From positions 1 through 61,271 of the forward strand of contig JAGAFU010000009.1 in the NCBI GenBank assembly GCA_017627955.1: 61,271 nucleotides of DNA, given 5' to 3'. A model generated the notes under the pieces. The model did not search any database. It was given only the letters and a program-made list of their open reading frames with translations, and was not told the origin of the DNA. Of the stretch, positions 50,210 through 59,534 are shown piece by piece. Position 1 is the stretch's first letter. Each line of letters begins with the position of its first letter. The translations under genes were made by a program, and so were the position numbers. This DNA is from Bacteroidales bacterium (lineage in GTDB: Bacteria > Bacteroidota > Bacteroidia > Bacteroidales > UBA932).

Positions 50210-52870
50210 ATGAGCGAGAAGAAAGAGCTCTCCGCCAAGTACAATCCGGCGGAAGTGGAGGACAAGTGGTATGCGTGGTGGCTGGAACACAAGTGTTTCC
50301 GGTCCGAACCCAATGACAAGGAGCCCTATACCATAGTGATCCCGCCGCCGAATGTGACGGGTATTCTCCACATGGGCCATGTGCTTAACAACACTCTGAA
50401 CGACGTTCTAATCCGCAAGGCCCGCATGGATGGCAAGAACGCCTGCTGGGTCCCCGGAACCGACCACGCCTCGATCGCCACTGAGAGCAAGGTCGTGGCC
50501 AGGCTCAAGGATAGGGGAATCTCCAAGGAGGACCTGACTCGCGAGGAGTTCCTCAAATACGCCTGGGAGTGGAAAGAGGAGCACGGCGGCATCATTCTCC
50601 AGCAGCTCCGTAAGCTCGGCGCTTCCTGCGACTGGGACCGTACGAGGTTCACGATGGAGCCTGAGCTCTCCGACGCCGTGATCGCCACGTTCTGCTATTT
50701 CTATAAGAAAGGAATGATCTACAGGGGAGTGAGAATGGTCAACTGGGATCCGGTGGCCCTTACCGCCATAAGCGATGACGAGGTCATCCATAAGGACACC
50801 AAGAGCCATTTCTATCACCTGAGGTATTATATTTCCGACGGCAATGGCAATCCTACCGACAAGTATCTGGTTATCGCCACGACCCGTCCGGAGACCATTA
50901 TGGCTGATGCGGCCATCTGTGTCAATCCCGCGGACGAGCGCTACCATTGGCTCAAGGGCAAGAAAGTCATTATCCCGCTGATCGGCAGGGAGATACCTGT
51001 CATCGAGGACAGCTATGTGGAGATGGACTTCGGTACTGGCTGCTTGAAAGTCACTCCGGCCCACGACGCCCATGACTACGAGATCGGCCTTAGGCATAAT
51101 CTTCCTATTATCAATATTATAGACGACCATGGCCGTCTTACTGAGGATGCCGTCATCCTGGTTGGCGAGGACCGTTTCGTCGCCAGGAAGAAGATAGTCG
51201 GGATGCTCGAGGAAGCCGGCAACCTTGAGAAGGTAGAGGAATATATCTCGCCGGTTGGATATTCAGAGAGGACCGATGCCGTCATCGAGCCGAAGCTCTC
51301 CGCGCAGTGGTTCCTCAAGATGGGTGATCTGGCCGCGATGGCTCTTGACAGCGTGGAGTCCGGCAAGATCAAGTTCATCCCGGACAAGTACCGCAACACT
51401 TACCGGCACTGGATGGAGAATGTCCGTGACTGGTGCATTTCGCGCCAGCTCTGGTGGGGCCAGAGAATTCCCGCTTATTATCTTCCCGATGGTCAGATAG
51501 TTGTCGAGGAGACTCCGGAGAAAGCCCTTGAGGCGGCGAGGAAAATCAACCCGTCATTGAAGGCCGAGGATCTCCACCAGGACGAGGATGTGCTCGACAC
51601 CTGGTTCTCAAGCTGGCTCTGGCCAATCTCCGTGTTCGATCCCAAGCGTCCCGGACATCCGGAGCATGAGCCGAACAAGGATCTCGCGTATTACTATCCG
51701 ACCAGCGATCTTGTGACGGGCCCGGACATCATCTTCTTCTGGGTGGCCAGGATGATCATGGCCGGCGGGGAATTCATGAAAGACATCCCGTTCAGCAACG
51801 TCTATTTCACCGGAATAGTCCGTGACAAGCTCGGAAGGAAGATGAGCAAGACACTGGGCAACTCTCCTGATCCCCTCGAGCTGATCAAGAAATATGGGGC
51901 CGATGCTGTCAGGATCGGAATGCTGCTCTGCTCCTCTGCCGGAAACGACATCTTCTACGATGAGTCCCAGGTCGAGCAAGGCCGCAATTTCTGCAACAAG
52001 ATTTGGAACTCCTTCCGTCTCGTTCAGGGATGGGCAGTTGATGAATCGCTTCAGCAGAGCGCTGTTAACGCATTGTCCGTAAAGTGGTTCGAGAATAAGC
52101 TCAATCAGACAGTCGCCCAGGTCGAGGACTATTATTCCAAGTTCAGGATCTCCGATGCCCTGATGGCTATCTACAAGCTTTTCTGGGATGACTACTGCTC
52201 GTGGTATCTTGAGGCGATCAAGCCTGCTTTCGGGCAGCCTCTTGACAAGGCCACGATGGAGGCCACCAATGTGTTCCTTGAGAAACTCCTCAAGATGATA
52301 CATCCTGTGATGCCGTTCATCAGCGAGGAGCTTTGGCAGTCGATGGCCGACAGGAAGGAAGGGGAGACTATAATGTATCAGCCTTCTCCTGTGGCTGGCC
52401 CTGTCGATGAGGCCGTCATCTCGGCGTTCGAGATCGCCAAAGAGGTCGCCGGAGGAGTCCGCTCGACAAGGCAGCAGAAGAACATCTCGCCCAAGGAGGC
52501 TCTCGAGATCAAGGTCAAGGGTTCTTTCCCGATGGAGATGGTTCCGGTTGTCGCCAAACTGGCGAATGTTTCCTCCGCGGAGAAAGTCGAGGAGTTCAGC
52601 GGTAATGGCATTACCTTCATGGTCGGGACTGTCGAGATATTCGTTCCGCTCGGAGGTCTTGTCAATGCCGACGAGGAGATCGCCAAGATCGAGTCGGAGC
52701 TTTCAAGGCTTCGCGGATTCCTTGAGGGAGTGCGCAAAAAGCTCTCCAACGAGGCCTTCACGGCTCATGCGCCCGAGAAAGTAGTGGCCATTGAACGCAA
52801 AAAGGAGGCTGATGCCCTTTTGAAGATCGAAAATCTTGAGAAGAATCTTAATGCGTTGAAAACCAACTAA
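50210..52870 (+). CDS. valS: Valyl-tRNA synthetase
   Basis: 886 residues, normal length. The class I HIGH motif is PPPNVTGILHMGHVLNNTL (about 45-63), and KMSKTLGNSPDPLELI is the KMSKS motif. The editing-domain motifs TTRPETIMADAAICVNP and the anticodon-binding WCISRQLWWGQRIPAYY region are intact. The C-terminal coiled coil (DEEIAKIESELSRLRGFLEGVRKKL) is present. It charges tRNA-Val and heads a plus-strand run to the thioesterase and tatAC genes. Confidence 0.97.
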   Translation: MSEKKELSAKYNPAEVEDKWYAWWLEHKCFRSEPNDKEPYTIVIPPPNVTGILHMGHVLNNTLNDVLIRKARMDGKNACWVPGTDHASIATESKVVARLKDRGISKEDLTREEFLKYAWEWKEEHGGIILQQLRKLGASCDWDRTRFTMEPELSDAVIATFCYFYKKGMIYRGVRMVNWDPVALTAISDDEVIHKDTKSHFYHLRYYISDGNGNPTDKYLVIATTRPETIMADAAICVNPADERYHWLKGKKVIIPLIGREIPVIEDSYVEMDFGTGCLKVTPAHDAHDYEIGLRHNLPIINIIDDHGRLTEDAVILVGEDRFVARKKIVGMLEEAGNLEKVEEYISPVGYSERTDAVIEPKLSAQWFLKMGDLAAMALDSVESGKIKFIPDKYRNTYRHWMENVRDWCISRQLWWGQRIPAYYLPDGQIVVEETPEKALEAARKINPSLKAEDLHQDEDVLDTWFSSWLWPISVFDPKRPGHPEHEPNKDLAYYYPTSDLVTGPDIIFFWVARMIMAGGEFMKDIPFSNVYFTGIVRDKLGRKMSKTLGNSPDPLELIKKYGADAVRIGMLLCSSAGNDIFYDESQVEQGRNFCNKIWNSFRLVQGWAVDESLQQSAVNALSVKWFENKLNQTVAQVEDYYSKFRISDALMAIYKLFWDDYCSWYLEAIKPAFGQPLDKATMEATNVFLEKLLKMIHPVMPFISEELWQSMADRKEGETIMYQPSPVAGPVDEAVISAFEIAKEVAGGVRSTRQQKNISPKEALEIKVKGSFPMEMVPVVAKLANVSSAEKVEEFSGNGITFMVGTVEIFVPLGGLVNADEEIAKIESELSRLRGFLEGVRKKLSNEAFTAHAPEKVVAIERKKEADALLKIENLEKNLNALKTN

Positions 52871-52906
52871 CGTAACAAGTTTGTTTAGATAAGTAACATT
52901 TTTGTT

Positions 52907-53320
52907 ATGGTATATTCGGAGACAAATTTCCCTGTCAGGTACTACGAGACTGACCAGATGGGCATCGTCCATCACTCGAATTACATCCGTTATTTCGAGT
53001 GTGCCAGAAACAACATGATGAGGGAGTTCGGTTATCCGATCGAGCAGTGTGAGGAAGACGGGGTGACCATCCCTATCGTCTCTGTCGAGTGCCATTACAA
53101 GCATCCCGCCAAGATGGGAGACGACCTGAAGGTTATCGCCACAATCGATGCTCTCCCGATGGCGAAGCTCCGGATAGGGCAGGCGGTCTACAATCAGGAA
53201 GGCACTTTGTGTGTCGAAGGAGAGGTCACGCTCGGGTTTCTCAACAAGGCGACCGGCCGCCCGACCCGCTGCCCCGAGAAACTTTTGGCGGCTATTGAAA
53301 AGCATATTGACGACAAGTAA
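52907..53320 (+). CDS. YbgC-like acyl-CoA thioesterase (4HBT hotdog fold)
   Basis: 137 residues. VRYYETDQMGIVHHSNYIRYFECARNNMMREFG has the Asp that defines the 4-hydroxybenzoyl-CoA thioesterase family. The later CHYKHPAKMGDDLKVIATI forms the second strand pair. It hydrolyses acyl-CoA, but the natural substrate is not known. It follows valS by 36 bases. Confidence 0.9.
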   Translation: MVYSETNFPVRYYETDQMGIVHHSNYIRYFECARNNMMREFGYPIEQCEEDGVTIPIVSVECHYKHPAKMGDDLKVIATIDALPMAKLRIGQAVYNQEGTLCVEGEVTLGFLNKATGRPTRCPEKLLAAIEKHIDDK

Positions 53321-53348
53321 ATAATTATAGATTAAACCATTAATATTC

Positions 53349-53600
53349 ATGAATATGTTAGCGTTTTTCCCTCTGGGCGTAGTCGGCCCCTGGCAGGTGG
53401 TCATAATTGCCCTTGTTATCCTCCTTCTCTTCGGTGGCAAGAAGATTCCTGAGCTCATGCATGGTCTCGGAAAAGGCATGAAGAGTTTCAAGCAGGGCAT
53501 GAACGAGGTCGAGAAGCAGATTGAGGACATTGACAAAGACATCAATGCCCCCGCTAAGACTCCCGACAAGATCGAGAAGAAAGAGGAATACCAGCAATAA
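53349..53600 (+). CDS. tatA: Sec-independent translocase TatA/E
   Basis: 83 residues. A membrane helix (WQVVIIALVILLLF) is followed by the hinge FGGKKIPELMHGLGKGMKSFKQGMNEVE and a charged, helical tail (DIDKDINAPAKTPDKIEKKEE). It forms the pore part of the twin-arginine pathway. It starts 28 bases after the thioesterase and ends two bases before tatC. A Tat substrate, the Gfo/Idh oxidoreductase, is in the same window. Confidence 0.92.
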   Translation: MNMLAFFPLGVVGPWQVVIIALVILLLFGGKKIPELMHGLGKGMKSFKQGMNEVEKQIEDIDKDINAPAKTPDKIEKKEEYQQ

Positions 53601-53602
53601 GA

Positions 53603-54391
53603 GTGGCTGAGGAAGAGAAAATGACGCAGGAAGCCGGCGAGATGTCCTTCTGGGACCATCTCGAGGTTTTGAGGGGAACTTTGTTCCGCTCATTGCTCGC
53701 CATTACCATATTCAGTGTTTTTGTCTTCTGTTTCAAGAAGTTTGTCTTTGACGATGTGGTCCTGGCTCCCACGCGGAGTGACTTTTGGGTCTACAAGCTG
53801 CTGAATATGGATGTGAAGATGAGTCTGGTGAACCTGGACATCTCGGCACAGTTCTTTGTCCACCTCAAGGTGGCCTTCCAGCTGGGCTTCATCCTCTCGT
53901 TTCCTTTTGTCATCTGGGAGATCTGGAAATTCATCGCCCCGGCTCTCTATCAAAATGAGAAGAAAACGATCAGGGGCGTTTTCCTGGCCGCTTCCTTCCT
54001 GTTTTATTTGGGCCTCTATGTCGGTTATGTCCTGATAGTTCCGATCTCGCTAAATTTCTTCCTTGGCTACAAGATCAGCGAGGCTGTCGTCAACACCATC
54101 TCCCTGAATTCCTACATTTCCTTGTTCACCTCGACTATCCTCGCTTTCGGAATCGTGTTCGAGTTCCCGGCTGTCGTGGTTATCTTGAACAAGTTGGGAT
54201 TGGTGTACAAGGACACGATGAACAAATATCGCAGGCATGCGATCGTGGCGATCCTATGCATCGCGGCCATCATCACGCCGGCCGATCCTTTCTCCATGAT
54301 TATCGCCGCTGCCCCGCTTCTGTTGTTATACGAGGCCAGCGTGCTGTTCTGCAAGCCCCGGCCTGCTGAAGCGGAGGAGGACGCGGAATGA
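53603..54391 (+). CDS. tatC: Sec-independent translocase TatC
   Basis: 262 residues, GTG start two bases after tatA. The N terminus MSFWDHLEVLRGTLFRSLLAI contains the conserved HLEVLR. Six membrane segments follow, with FPFVIWEIWKFIAPALYQNEKK and AFGIVFEFPAVVVILNKLGL. The protein recognises twin-arginine signals. The 3' end overlaps the ABC-F start by four bases. Confidence 0.94.
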   Translation: MAEEEKMTQEAGEMSFWDHLEVLRGTLFRSLLAITIFSVFVFCFKKFVFDDVVLAPTRSDFWVYKLLNMDVKMSLVNLDISAQFFVHLKVAFQLGFILSFPFVIWEIWKFIAPALYQNEKKTIRGVFLAASFLFYLGLYVGYVLIVPISLNFFLGYKISEAVVNTISLNSYISLFTSTILAFGIVFEFPAVVVILNKLGLVYKDTMNKYRRHAIVAILCIAAIITPADPFSMIIAAAPLLLLYEASVLFCKPRPAEAEEDAE

Positions 54392-56352
54392 TCTCCATCA
54401 ATTCTCTGACCGTGGCGTTCGGCGGTTTTACACTGCTGGACAGCATTGATTTCCACATAAGTGAGAATGATAAGATAGGCTTGGTCGGAAAGAACGGAGC
54501 CGGCAAATCGACTGTCATGAAGTTGATCTGCGGGCTTCAGAGCCCGACATCCGGTTCAGTGGACATGCCGAACGACTTGAGGATCGGTTACCTTCCCCAG
54601 ATCATGGAGCACCACAAGGGACGTACTGTGATGGAAGAGACTCTGACAGCCTTTGACCGGGTCTCGGCAATCCAGGAGGAACTGGATGGGATCTCCGAGC
54701 AGCTGGCTTCCAGAACCGATTATGAGTCAGAGGCTTATCTGTCCCTTATCACCCGCTTTAACGACCTTAACGATTCTCTCGCCATCATCCATTCGGAACC
54801 TCCTGAGGTCCTTGCCGAGAAGACTCTCCTTGGATTGGGATTCAAGGACTCGGATTTCGGCAGGAAGACCGAGACGTTCAGCCAGGGATGGAACATGAGG
54901 ATCGAATTGGCGAAAATCCTTCTCTCTGAGCCCGATGTCCTTCTTCTCGATGAGCCGACCAACCATCTTGACATCGAATCGATCGAATGGCTTGAGGATT
55001 ATCTCAAAGCCCGCAAGGGATCGCTTCTTCTCGTCTCGCACGACCGGAAGTTCCTGGATAATGTGACCAACCGGACAGTGGAGATCATGCTCGGGCATAT
55101 TCACGACTATAAAGTGCCCTATAGCAAATACTTGGAGCTTAGGAAGGAACGTCTCGCACAGCAGACCGCCGCTTATGAGAACCAGCAGCGGATGATAGAG
55201 AAAACCGAAGATTTCATCAACCGGTTCCGCTACAAGCCGACCAAGTCTAACCAGGTCCAGTCCAGAATCAAGCAGCTTGAGAAATTGGAGCGGATCGAGA
55301 TTGACGAGACTGACAGGGTCACTCTCACGGTGAAATTTCCTCCGGCGCCTCGCGCTGGGGATGTGGTCTTCAAGGCCTCCGGCATCACGGTCGGCTATCC
55401 TGGCAAGGTTGTGTTCTCCGACGCTGACATTGAAGTCAAGCGAGGGGAGAAGGTAGCCCTGGTCGGACGCAACGGTGAGGGAAAGACTACCCTTATGAGG
55501 GTGATCACCGGTGAACTTGTCCCATTCAAGGGAGAAGCCAAGGTAGGTTACAATGTCTCAATGGGTTACTATGCCCAGAACCAGGAGGATATCCTGGACA
55601 GGAACCTTACCGTGTGGGAGACGTTGGATAATATTGCCGTCGGTGACATCAGGACAAAGCTCCGGGACATATTGGCGCAGTTCCTTTTCCGGGGAGAGGA
55701 TATCGACAAGAAAGTCAGCGTGCTTTCCGGAGGGGAGAGGGCTCGCCTCGGGATGGCTAAATTCATGCTCCAGCCGTACAACCTCCTGGCTTTGGACGAG
55801 CCCACCAATCACATGGACATCAAGTCCAAAGAGATTCTTAAACAGGCCTTGAAAGCTTACGATGGCACATTGATTGTTGTGTCACATGATCGTGACTTCC
55901 TTGATGGCCTTGTGGATAAGATTTATGAGTTCAGGGACGGGAGAGTCAAGGAGCACCTGGGAGGTGTCGGCGAGTTCCTGGCAAAGCGTAAGTTGGAGAG
56001 TCTGAAGGAGTTGGAGAGGCGGTTCGGGCAGGAGGGAAAGACCGATCAGGTCGTCCCTGACAGTGGTGACTCGGGTATTGAGCCTAAGGGGGGCAAGGAG
56101 GAAGCGAAGGAGGCTTTTGAAAGGAGAAGAAGCGAGTCGAAAGAGATCCGGAAGATAAAGCATAGGATCGATTTCCTCGAGTCCGAGATCGGAAAAATTG
56201 AGGCGAAGATGCGTGAGATCGAGAAAGTCTTGTCCGATCCGTCACCTGCGGACGACATCATGGAGCTTACCCGGAACTACCTTGAGCACAAGCGCGACCT
56301 TGACGCCAAGACAGCTGAATGGGAGTCGTTGATGGAGAAAATTGAAGAATAA
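54388..56352 (+). CDS. ABC-F family ATPase
   Basis: 654 residues with two ABC cassettes in one chain. The first has Walker A VGKNGAGKST (about 32-41) and LLLDEPTNHLDIES; its signature reads FSQGWNMR, where LSGG or FSGGW would be usual. The second has VGRNGEGKTT, LSGGERARLGMAKF and LALDEPTNHMDIKS. The linker between them holds the conserved YKPTKSNQVQSRIKQLEKLERI. The last 80 residues are a coiled coil (KIKHRIDFLESEIGKIEAKMREIEKVL). ABC-F proteins act on the ribosome E site; the subfamily is not clear. Confidence 0.9.
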   Translation: MISINSLTVAFGGFTLLDSIDFHISENDKIGLVGKNGAGKSTVMKLICGLQSPTSGSVDMPNDLRIGYLPQIMEHHKGRTVMEETLTAFDRVSAIQEELDGISEQLASRTDYESEAYLSLITRFNDLNDSLAIIHSEPPEVLAEKTLLGLGFKDSDFGRKTETFSQGWNMRIELAKILLSEPDVLLLDEPTNHLDIESIEWLEDYLKARKGSLLLVSHDRKFLDNVTNRTVEIMLGHIHDYKVPYSKYLELRKERLAQQTAAYENQQRMIEKTEDFINRFRYKPTKSNQVQSRIKQLEKLERIEIDETDRVTLTVKFPPAPRAGDVVFKASGITVGYPGKVVFSDADIEVKRGEKVALVGRNGEGKTTLMRVITGELVPFKGEAKVGYNVSMGYYAQNQEDILDRNLTVWETLDNIAVGDIRTKLRDILAQFLFRGEDIDKKVSVLSGGERARLGMAKFMLQPYNLLALDEPTNHMDIKSKEILKQALKAYDGTLIVVSHDRDFLDGLVDKIYEFRDGRVKEHLGGVGEFLAKRKLESLKELERRFGQEGKTDQVVPDSGDSGIEPKGGKEEAKEAFERRRSESKEIRKIKHRIDFLESEIGKIEAKMREIEKVLSDPSPADDIMELTRNYLEHKRDLDAKTAEWESLMEKIEE

Positions 56353-56372
56353 TAGATAACTGCTTATACATC

Positions 56373-57287
56373 ATGAAATCTTTATTGAACAAGTTGTTAC
56401 TTACGGCGATTTTATTTATCGCTTTAGATATTTGCGCTTTCGCTCAGACTCGTTCGAGAGAGCATGATCTTTCTCCTTTTGAAGGAATAGAAGCCTCAAG
56501 CGGCTTCAAGGTCTCGATAGTGACTGGTGACAGGTACAGCGCCAAGCTCACCATGGATGATATCCTGGAAAGCTATGTCTTGTGCTATGTGAAATCCGGT
56601 GTCCTTTACCTTGGCCTTGATGAGAAGAATATTCCCAAGGACATCAAAAAGCAGTACAAGACCCGCAATTCATCCGATCCCACACTTGTGGCCGTGGTGA
56701 CAATGCCGCTCTTGAAGTCCTTGTCTCTTAATGATGACTCTGAATTCTTCGCTGCCGGTCAAATCGCCGCTGAGCATCTTCAGATCAATCTGAACGGCTC
56801 GTCTGTAGCGAATAATCTGAAGATCGCGGGCAAGTCTCTATCCGTGACTGCCGCCAGAAACGCCAAGTTCACGAACGCTACCATAACCGCCGAGGAGGAT
56901 GTGAATATCACCGCTGACGCGAAGTCTGCCGTAGCCATCCAATGCAAAGCCAAGAACGTCGTGATTAATGGCGCGGGAATGGCTGACATCGATGTCAACG
57001 CTGAAGCGGAGGAGGCTATGAAGGTCATGGCGAACACCAATGTCAAGATGGCGCTTTCCGGAAAGTCTTCCCAGATGGAGGTTACCGGAAAGGGAACGAT
57101 GTCCAAAGTTGACGCGTCCGCTCTCGAGACTGAAAAAGCGACTGTGAGCGTTACCGGGATTACGGTCTATGTGGGTCCCACGAAGTCCCTGGAGCTCGAT
57201 CTCGGAAGGGGCTCCGAAGTGGGTTTCGCTGGGGAGCCTGCCGTGAACATCATTAAGATTCAAAGCTCTACAGTCACCCGTAGATAA
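56373..57287 (+). CDS. DUF2807 (GIN domain) secreted protein
   Basis: 304 residues with a signal peptide (about 1-24, ending CAFAQ). The beta-helix-like GIN domain has FEGIEASSGFKVSIVTGDRYSAKLTMDD, then MPLLKSLSLNDDSEFFAAG and repeating NVVINGAGMADIDVNA-type strands. The family is found as putative adhesins or anti-sigma-linked surface proteins; the role is unknown. It overlaps the dipeptidase gene by one base. Confidence 0.8.
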   Translation: MKSLLNKLLLTAILFIALDICAFAQTRSREHDLSPFEGIEASSGFKVSIVTGDRYSAKLTMDDILESYVLCYVKSGVLYLGLDEKNIPKDIKKQYKTRNSSDPTLVAVVTMPLLKSLSLNDDSEFFAAGQIAAEHLQINLNGSSVANNLKIAGKSLSVTAARNAKFTNATITAEEDVNITADAKSAVAIQCKAKNVVINGAGMADIDVNAEAEEAMKVMANTNVKMALSGKSSQMEVTGKGTMSKVDASALETEKATVSVTGITVYVGPTKSLELDLGRGSEVGFAGEPAVNIIKIQSSTVTRR

Positions 57288-58270
57288 TGCTTGTCCTTGA
57301 CACTCATTGTGATACTCCATCCCTGATGATCGAGGGACTGGATATCGGACAGGACACATCCGGCCACGTGGACTTGCCCAAACTCCGTTCCGGCGGGGTT
57401 GATGCCGCTTTCTTCGCTGTCTGTACTCTCGCTGACTTGTCGCCTGACGCCGCCACGGCCCGGGCGCTTGATATGCTGGCCGCGATTCATGACGCCGCTG
57501 ACAAGTACAGCGGCCAACTGGCCTTGGCATTGACGCCTGAAGATGTGGAGTCCAACAAGGACAAGGGGCTGTTCTCGATGCTGATAGGAATGGAGAACGG
57601 TGCCCCGATCCAAAAGTCACTATCGCTTTTAAGGTTATTCCACAAGCTTGGAATCCGGTACATTACCTTGACCCATAATGGCGACAACGAGATCGCCGAC
57701 TCTTCGATGGAGGGTAAGCGCTGGGGTGGCTTGAGCCCCTTCGGCCGCGAGGTTGTAGCGGAGATGAACAGACTTGGAATTATTGTTGACATAGCGCATG
57801 TTTCTGACTTGACATTCAATGATGTACTTGATTGCTCAAGTGCTCCGATAGTGTCCACCCACTCATGCTGCAGAGCTCTTGCCGACCACCCTCGGAACAT
57901 GACCGACGACATGATCAGACGTATGGCGGATAAAGGGGGCGTCATCCAGATTAATTTCTATCCGGTCTTCCTATCTTCTGAATACGCGATGGCCAGGGAA
58001 GCTGGTAGCGATGGCCTTGATGCCCTGCTTCCGGATGCGGAGGATGTCGTGCGACACATCACTCACGCGGTCAACATCGGTGGCATCGAGCATGTCGGCA
58101 TCGGGAGCGATTTCGATGGTATTGAAGTGACTCCCAGGGGATTGGAGAATATTTCCAAGCTCCCTGTAATATTCGACCTGCTAGCCAAAAAAGGATACTC
58201 CGACGACCAGATTGAAATGATCGCCGGAGGTAATTTCATGCGAGTGTTCAAAGAGGTTACTCGGAAGTAG
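57287..58270 (+). CDS. Membrane dipeptidase, M19 family
   Basis: 327 residues. Zinc-site motifs: DTHCDTPSLMIEGL (His and Asp, residues 6-8), Glu in MENGAP, VSTHSCCRALADHPRNMTDDMIRRMADKGG, and GIGSDFDGIE. The M19 family cleaves dipeptides, including dehydro- and cystinyl types. No signal peptide is present, so it is probably cytosolic. The 3' end overlaps the convergent cinA gene by 14 bases. Confidence 0.9.
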   Translation: MLVLDTHCDTPSLMIEGLDIGQDTSGHVDLPKLRSGGVDAAFFAVCTLADLSPDAATARALDMLAAIHDAADKYSGQLALALTPEDVESNKDKGLFSMLIGMENGAPIQKSLSLLRLFHKLGIRYITLTHNGDNEIADSSMEGKRWGGLSPFGREVVAEMNRLGIIVDIAHVSDLTFNDVLDCSSAPIVSTHSCCRALADHPRNMTDDMIRRMADKGGVIQINFYPVFLSSEYAMAREAGSDGLDALLPDAEDVVRHITHAVNIGGIEHVGIGSDFDGIEVTPRGLENISKLPVIFDLLAKKGYSDDQIEMIAGGNFMRVFKEVTRK

Positions 58271-59534
58271 CCATGTCCTTCAGGACGAACAGCCTCAATT
58301 CGTCGAGAGCCGCCGAGGCGAATCTTTCGATATTCCTTTTGCGGTCATTTCCGTAGACTCTCTTGCTGGTGATAGTACCTCGCGGTCCGGAGACTCCGAT
58401 CCAGACCGTGCCGACCGGGTTGGTCTCATCACCACCGGGACCGGCGAGACCTGTCGTCGCGACTGAATATGTGCTCCCGGTCAGTTTCCTGACGCCCTCG
58501 GCCATCGCGGCAGCGACTTCAGAGCTGACGACTCCATGTGAGGAGACAGTCTCTGGATCAACGCCAAGCACGGACTCTTTCACCGCCACCGCATAGGAAG
58601 TCACGGAACCGAGATAATATTCAGAAGCTCCCGGGACAGATGTTATGAGCGATGATATCATGCCACCGGTGCAAGATTCGGCTGCGCTGACAGTCTTTCC
58701 AGTGCCTCGGAGGAGGGCTCCGATCGCGTTCTGGAGCGTGTCATCTGAATAGGAGTATATCCGGTCTCCCAGAATGGGTTTCAGCATCTCGAAGCGCTGG
58801 TCGATCCTCCGCTCCTCATCTTCCCGGTCTCCTCCGTAGATGGAAAGGCGCAGCCTCACACCGGTGATCTGGTTGGGAAGATACGCGAGATGCATGTCCT
58901 CGGGAAGACTGTCCTCCCAAGGCTCGATCAGTTTGGAAAGGGCGGACTCCGCAAGTCCGGAGACCATTACGCATTTGTGGAATATGCTGGTCAACGAAAA
59001 ATGATCCTTTATGTCCTCCATGATATCCGGGAGGGCACCTTCAGCCTCGAAGGGGACCCCTGGCAGGGAATATAGCGTCGCCTTGTGACCGAACCTGTCT
59101 TCAGGGAATCTGAACACCATGATAGGGGCTGTTCCCAAGCGGTTGGGGATTACTTCGCATGTCTCCGGCACAAGAGCCTGGGCCTTATTTATGTCCAGAA
59201 GATCCAAGCCCCTGGCTTTAAGGATCTTGCGTATTATCCCGGCTTGTGTCTCATTCTCAACGAACGCTTTTGCCCCGGACAATTCCGCCAGAGCCGGCTT
59301 CGTGATGTCATCCTTGGTCGGCCCAAGCCCGCCAGTGACGACCACGACATCGCTGAGTCTCAACTCATTCTCGAGATTCCCGATGATCTCGTCCCTGTTG
59401 TCACCAATAGAAAGCATCCTGGTGACTTGGATGCCAATTTCCTCCATAGCCCTTGAAATCCTGGAGGAGTTCGTGTCCACAATCTGACCGATCAGAATCT
59501 CGTCGCCGATTGTGCAGATGGAAGCTTTTATCAT
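58257..59534 (-). CDS. cinA: CinA family protein (MoaB-like plus PncC amidase)
   Basis: 425 residues. The N-terminal MoaB-like domain starts ASICTIGDEILIGQIVDTNSSRISRAM and has VVVTGGLGPTKDDITKPALAEL. The C-terminal PncC/CinA domain has AAESCTGGMISSLITSVPGASEYYLGSVTSYA and TTGLAGPGGDETNPVGTVWIGV. It hydrolyses NMN (amidase) and may act as an ADP-ribose pyrophosphatase in NAD turnover. It overlaps pyrD by four bases. Confidence 0.93.
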   Translation of the reverse strand: MIKASICTIGDEILIGQIVDTNSSRISRAMEEIGIQVTRMLSIGDNRDEIIGNLENELRLSDVVVVTGGLGPTKDDITKPALAELSGAKAFVENETQAGIIRKILKARGLDLLDINKAQALVPETCEVIPNRLGTAPIMVFRFPEDRFGHKATLYSLPGVPFEAEGALPDIMEDIKDHFSLTSIFHKCVMVSGLAESALSKLIEPWEDSLPEDMHLAYLPNQITGVRLRLSIYGGDREDEERRIDQRFEMLKPILGDRIYSYSDDTLQNAIGALLRGTGKTVSAAESCTGGMISSLITSVPGASEYYLGSVTSYAVAVKESVLGVDPETVSSHGVVSSEVAAAMAEGVRKLTGSTYSVATTGLAGPGGDETNPVGTVWIGVSGPRGTITSKRVYGNDRKRNIERFASAALDELRLFVLKDMATSE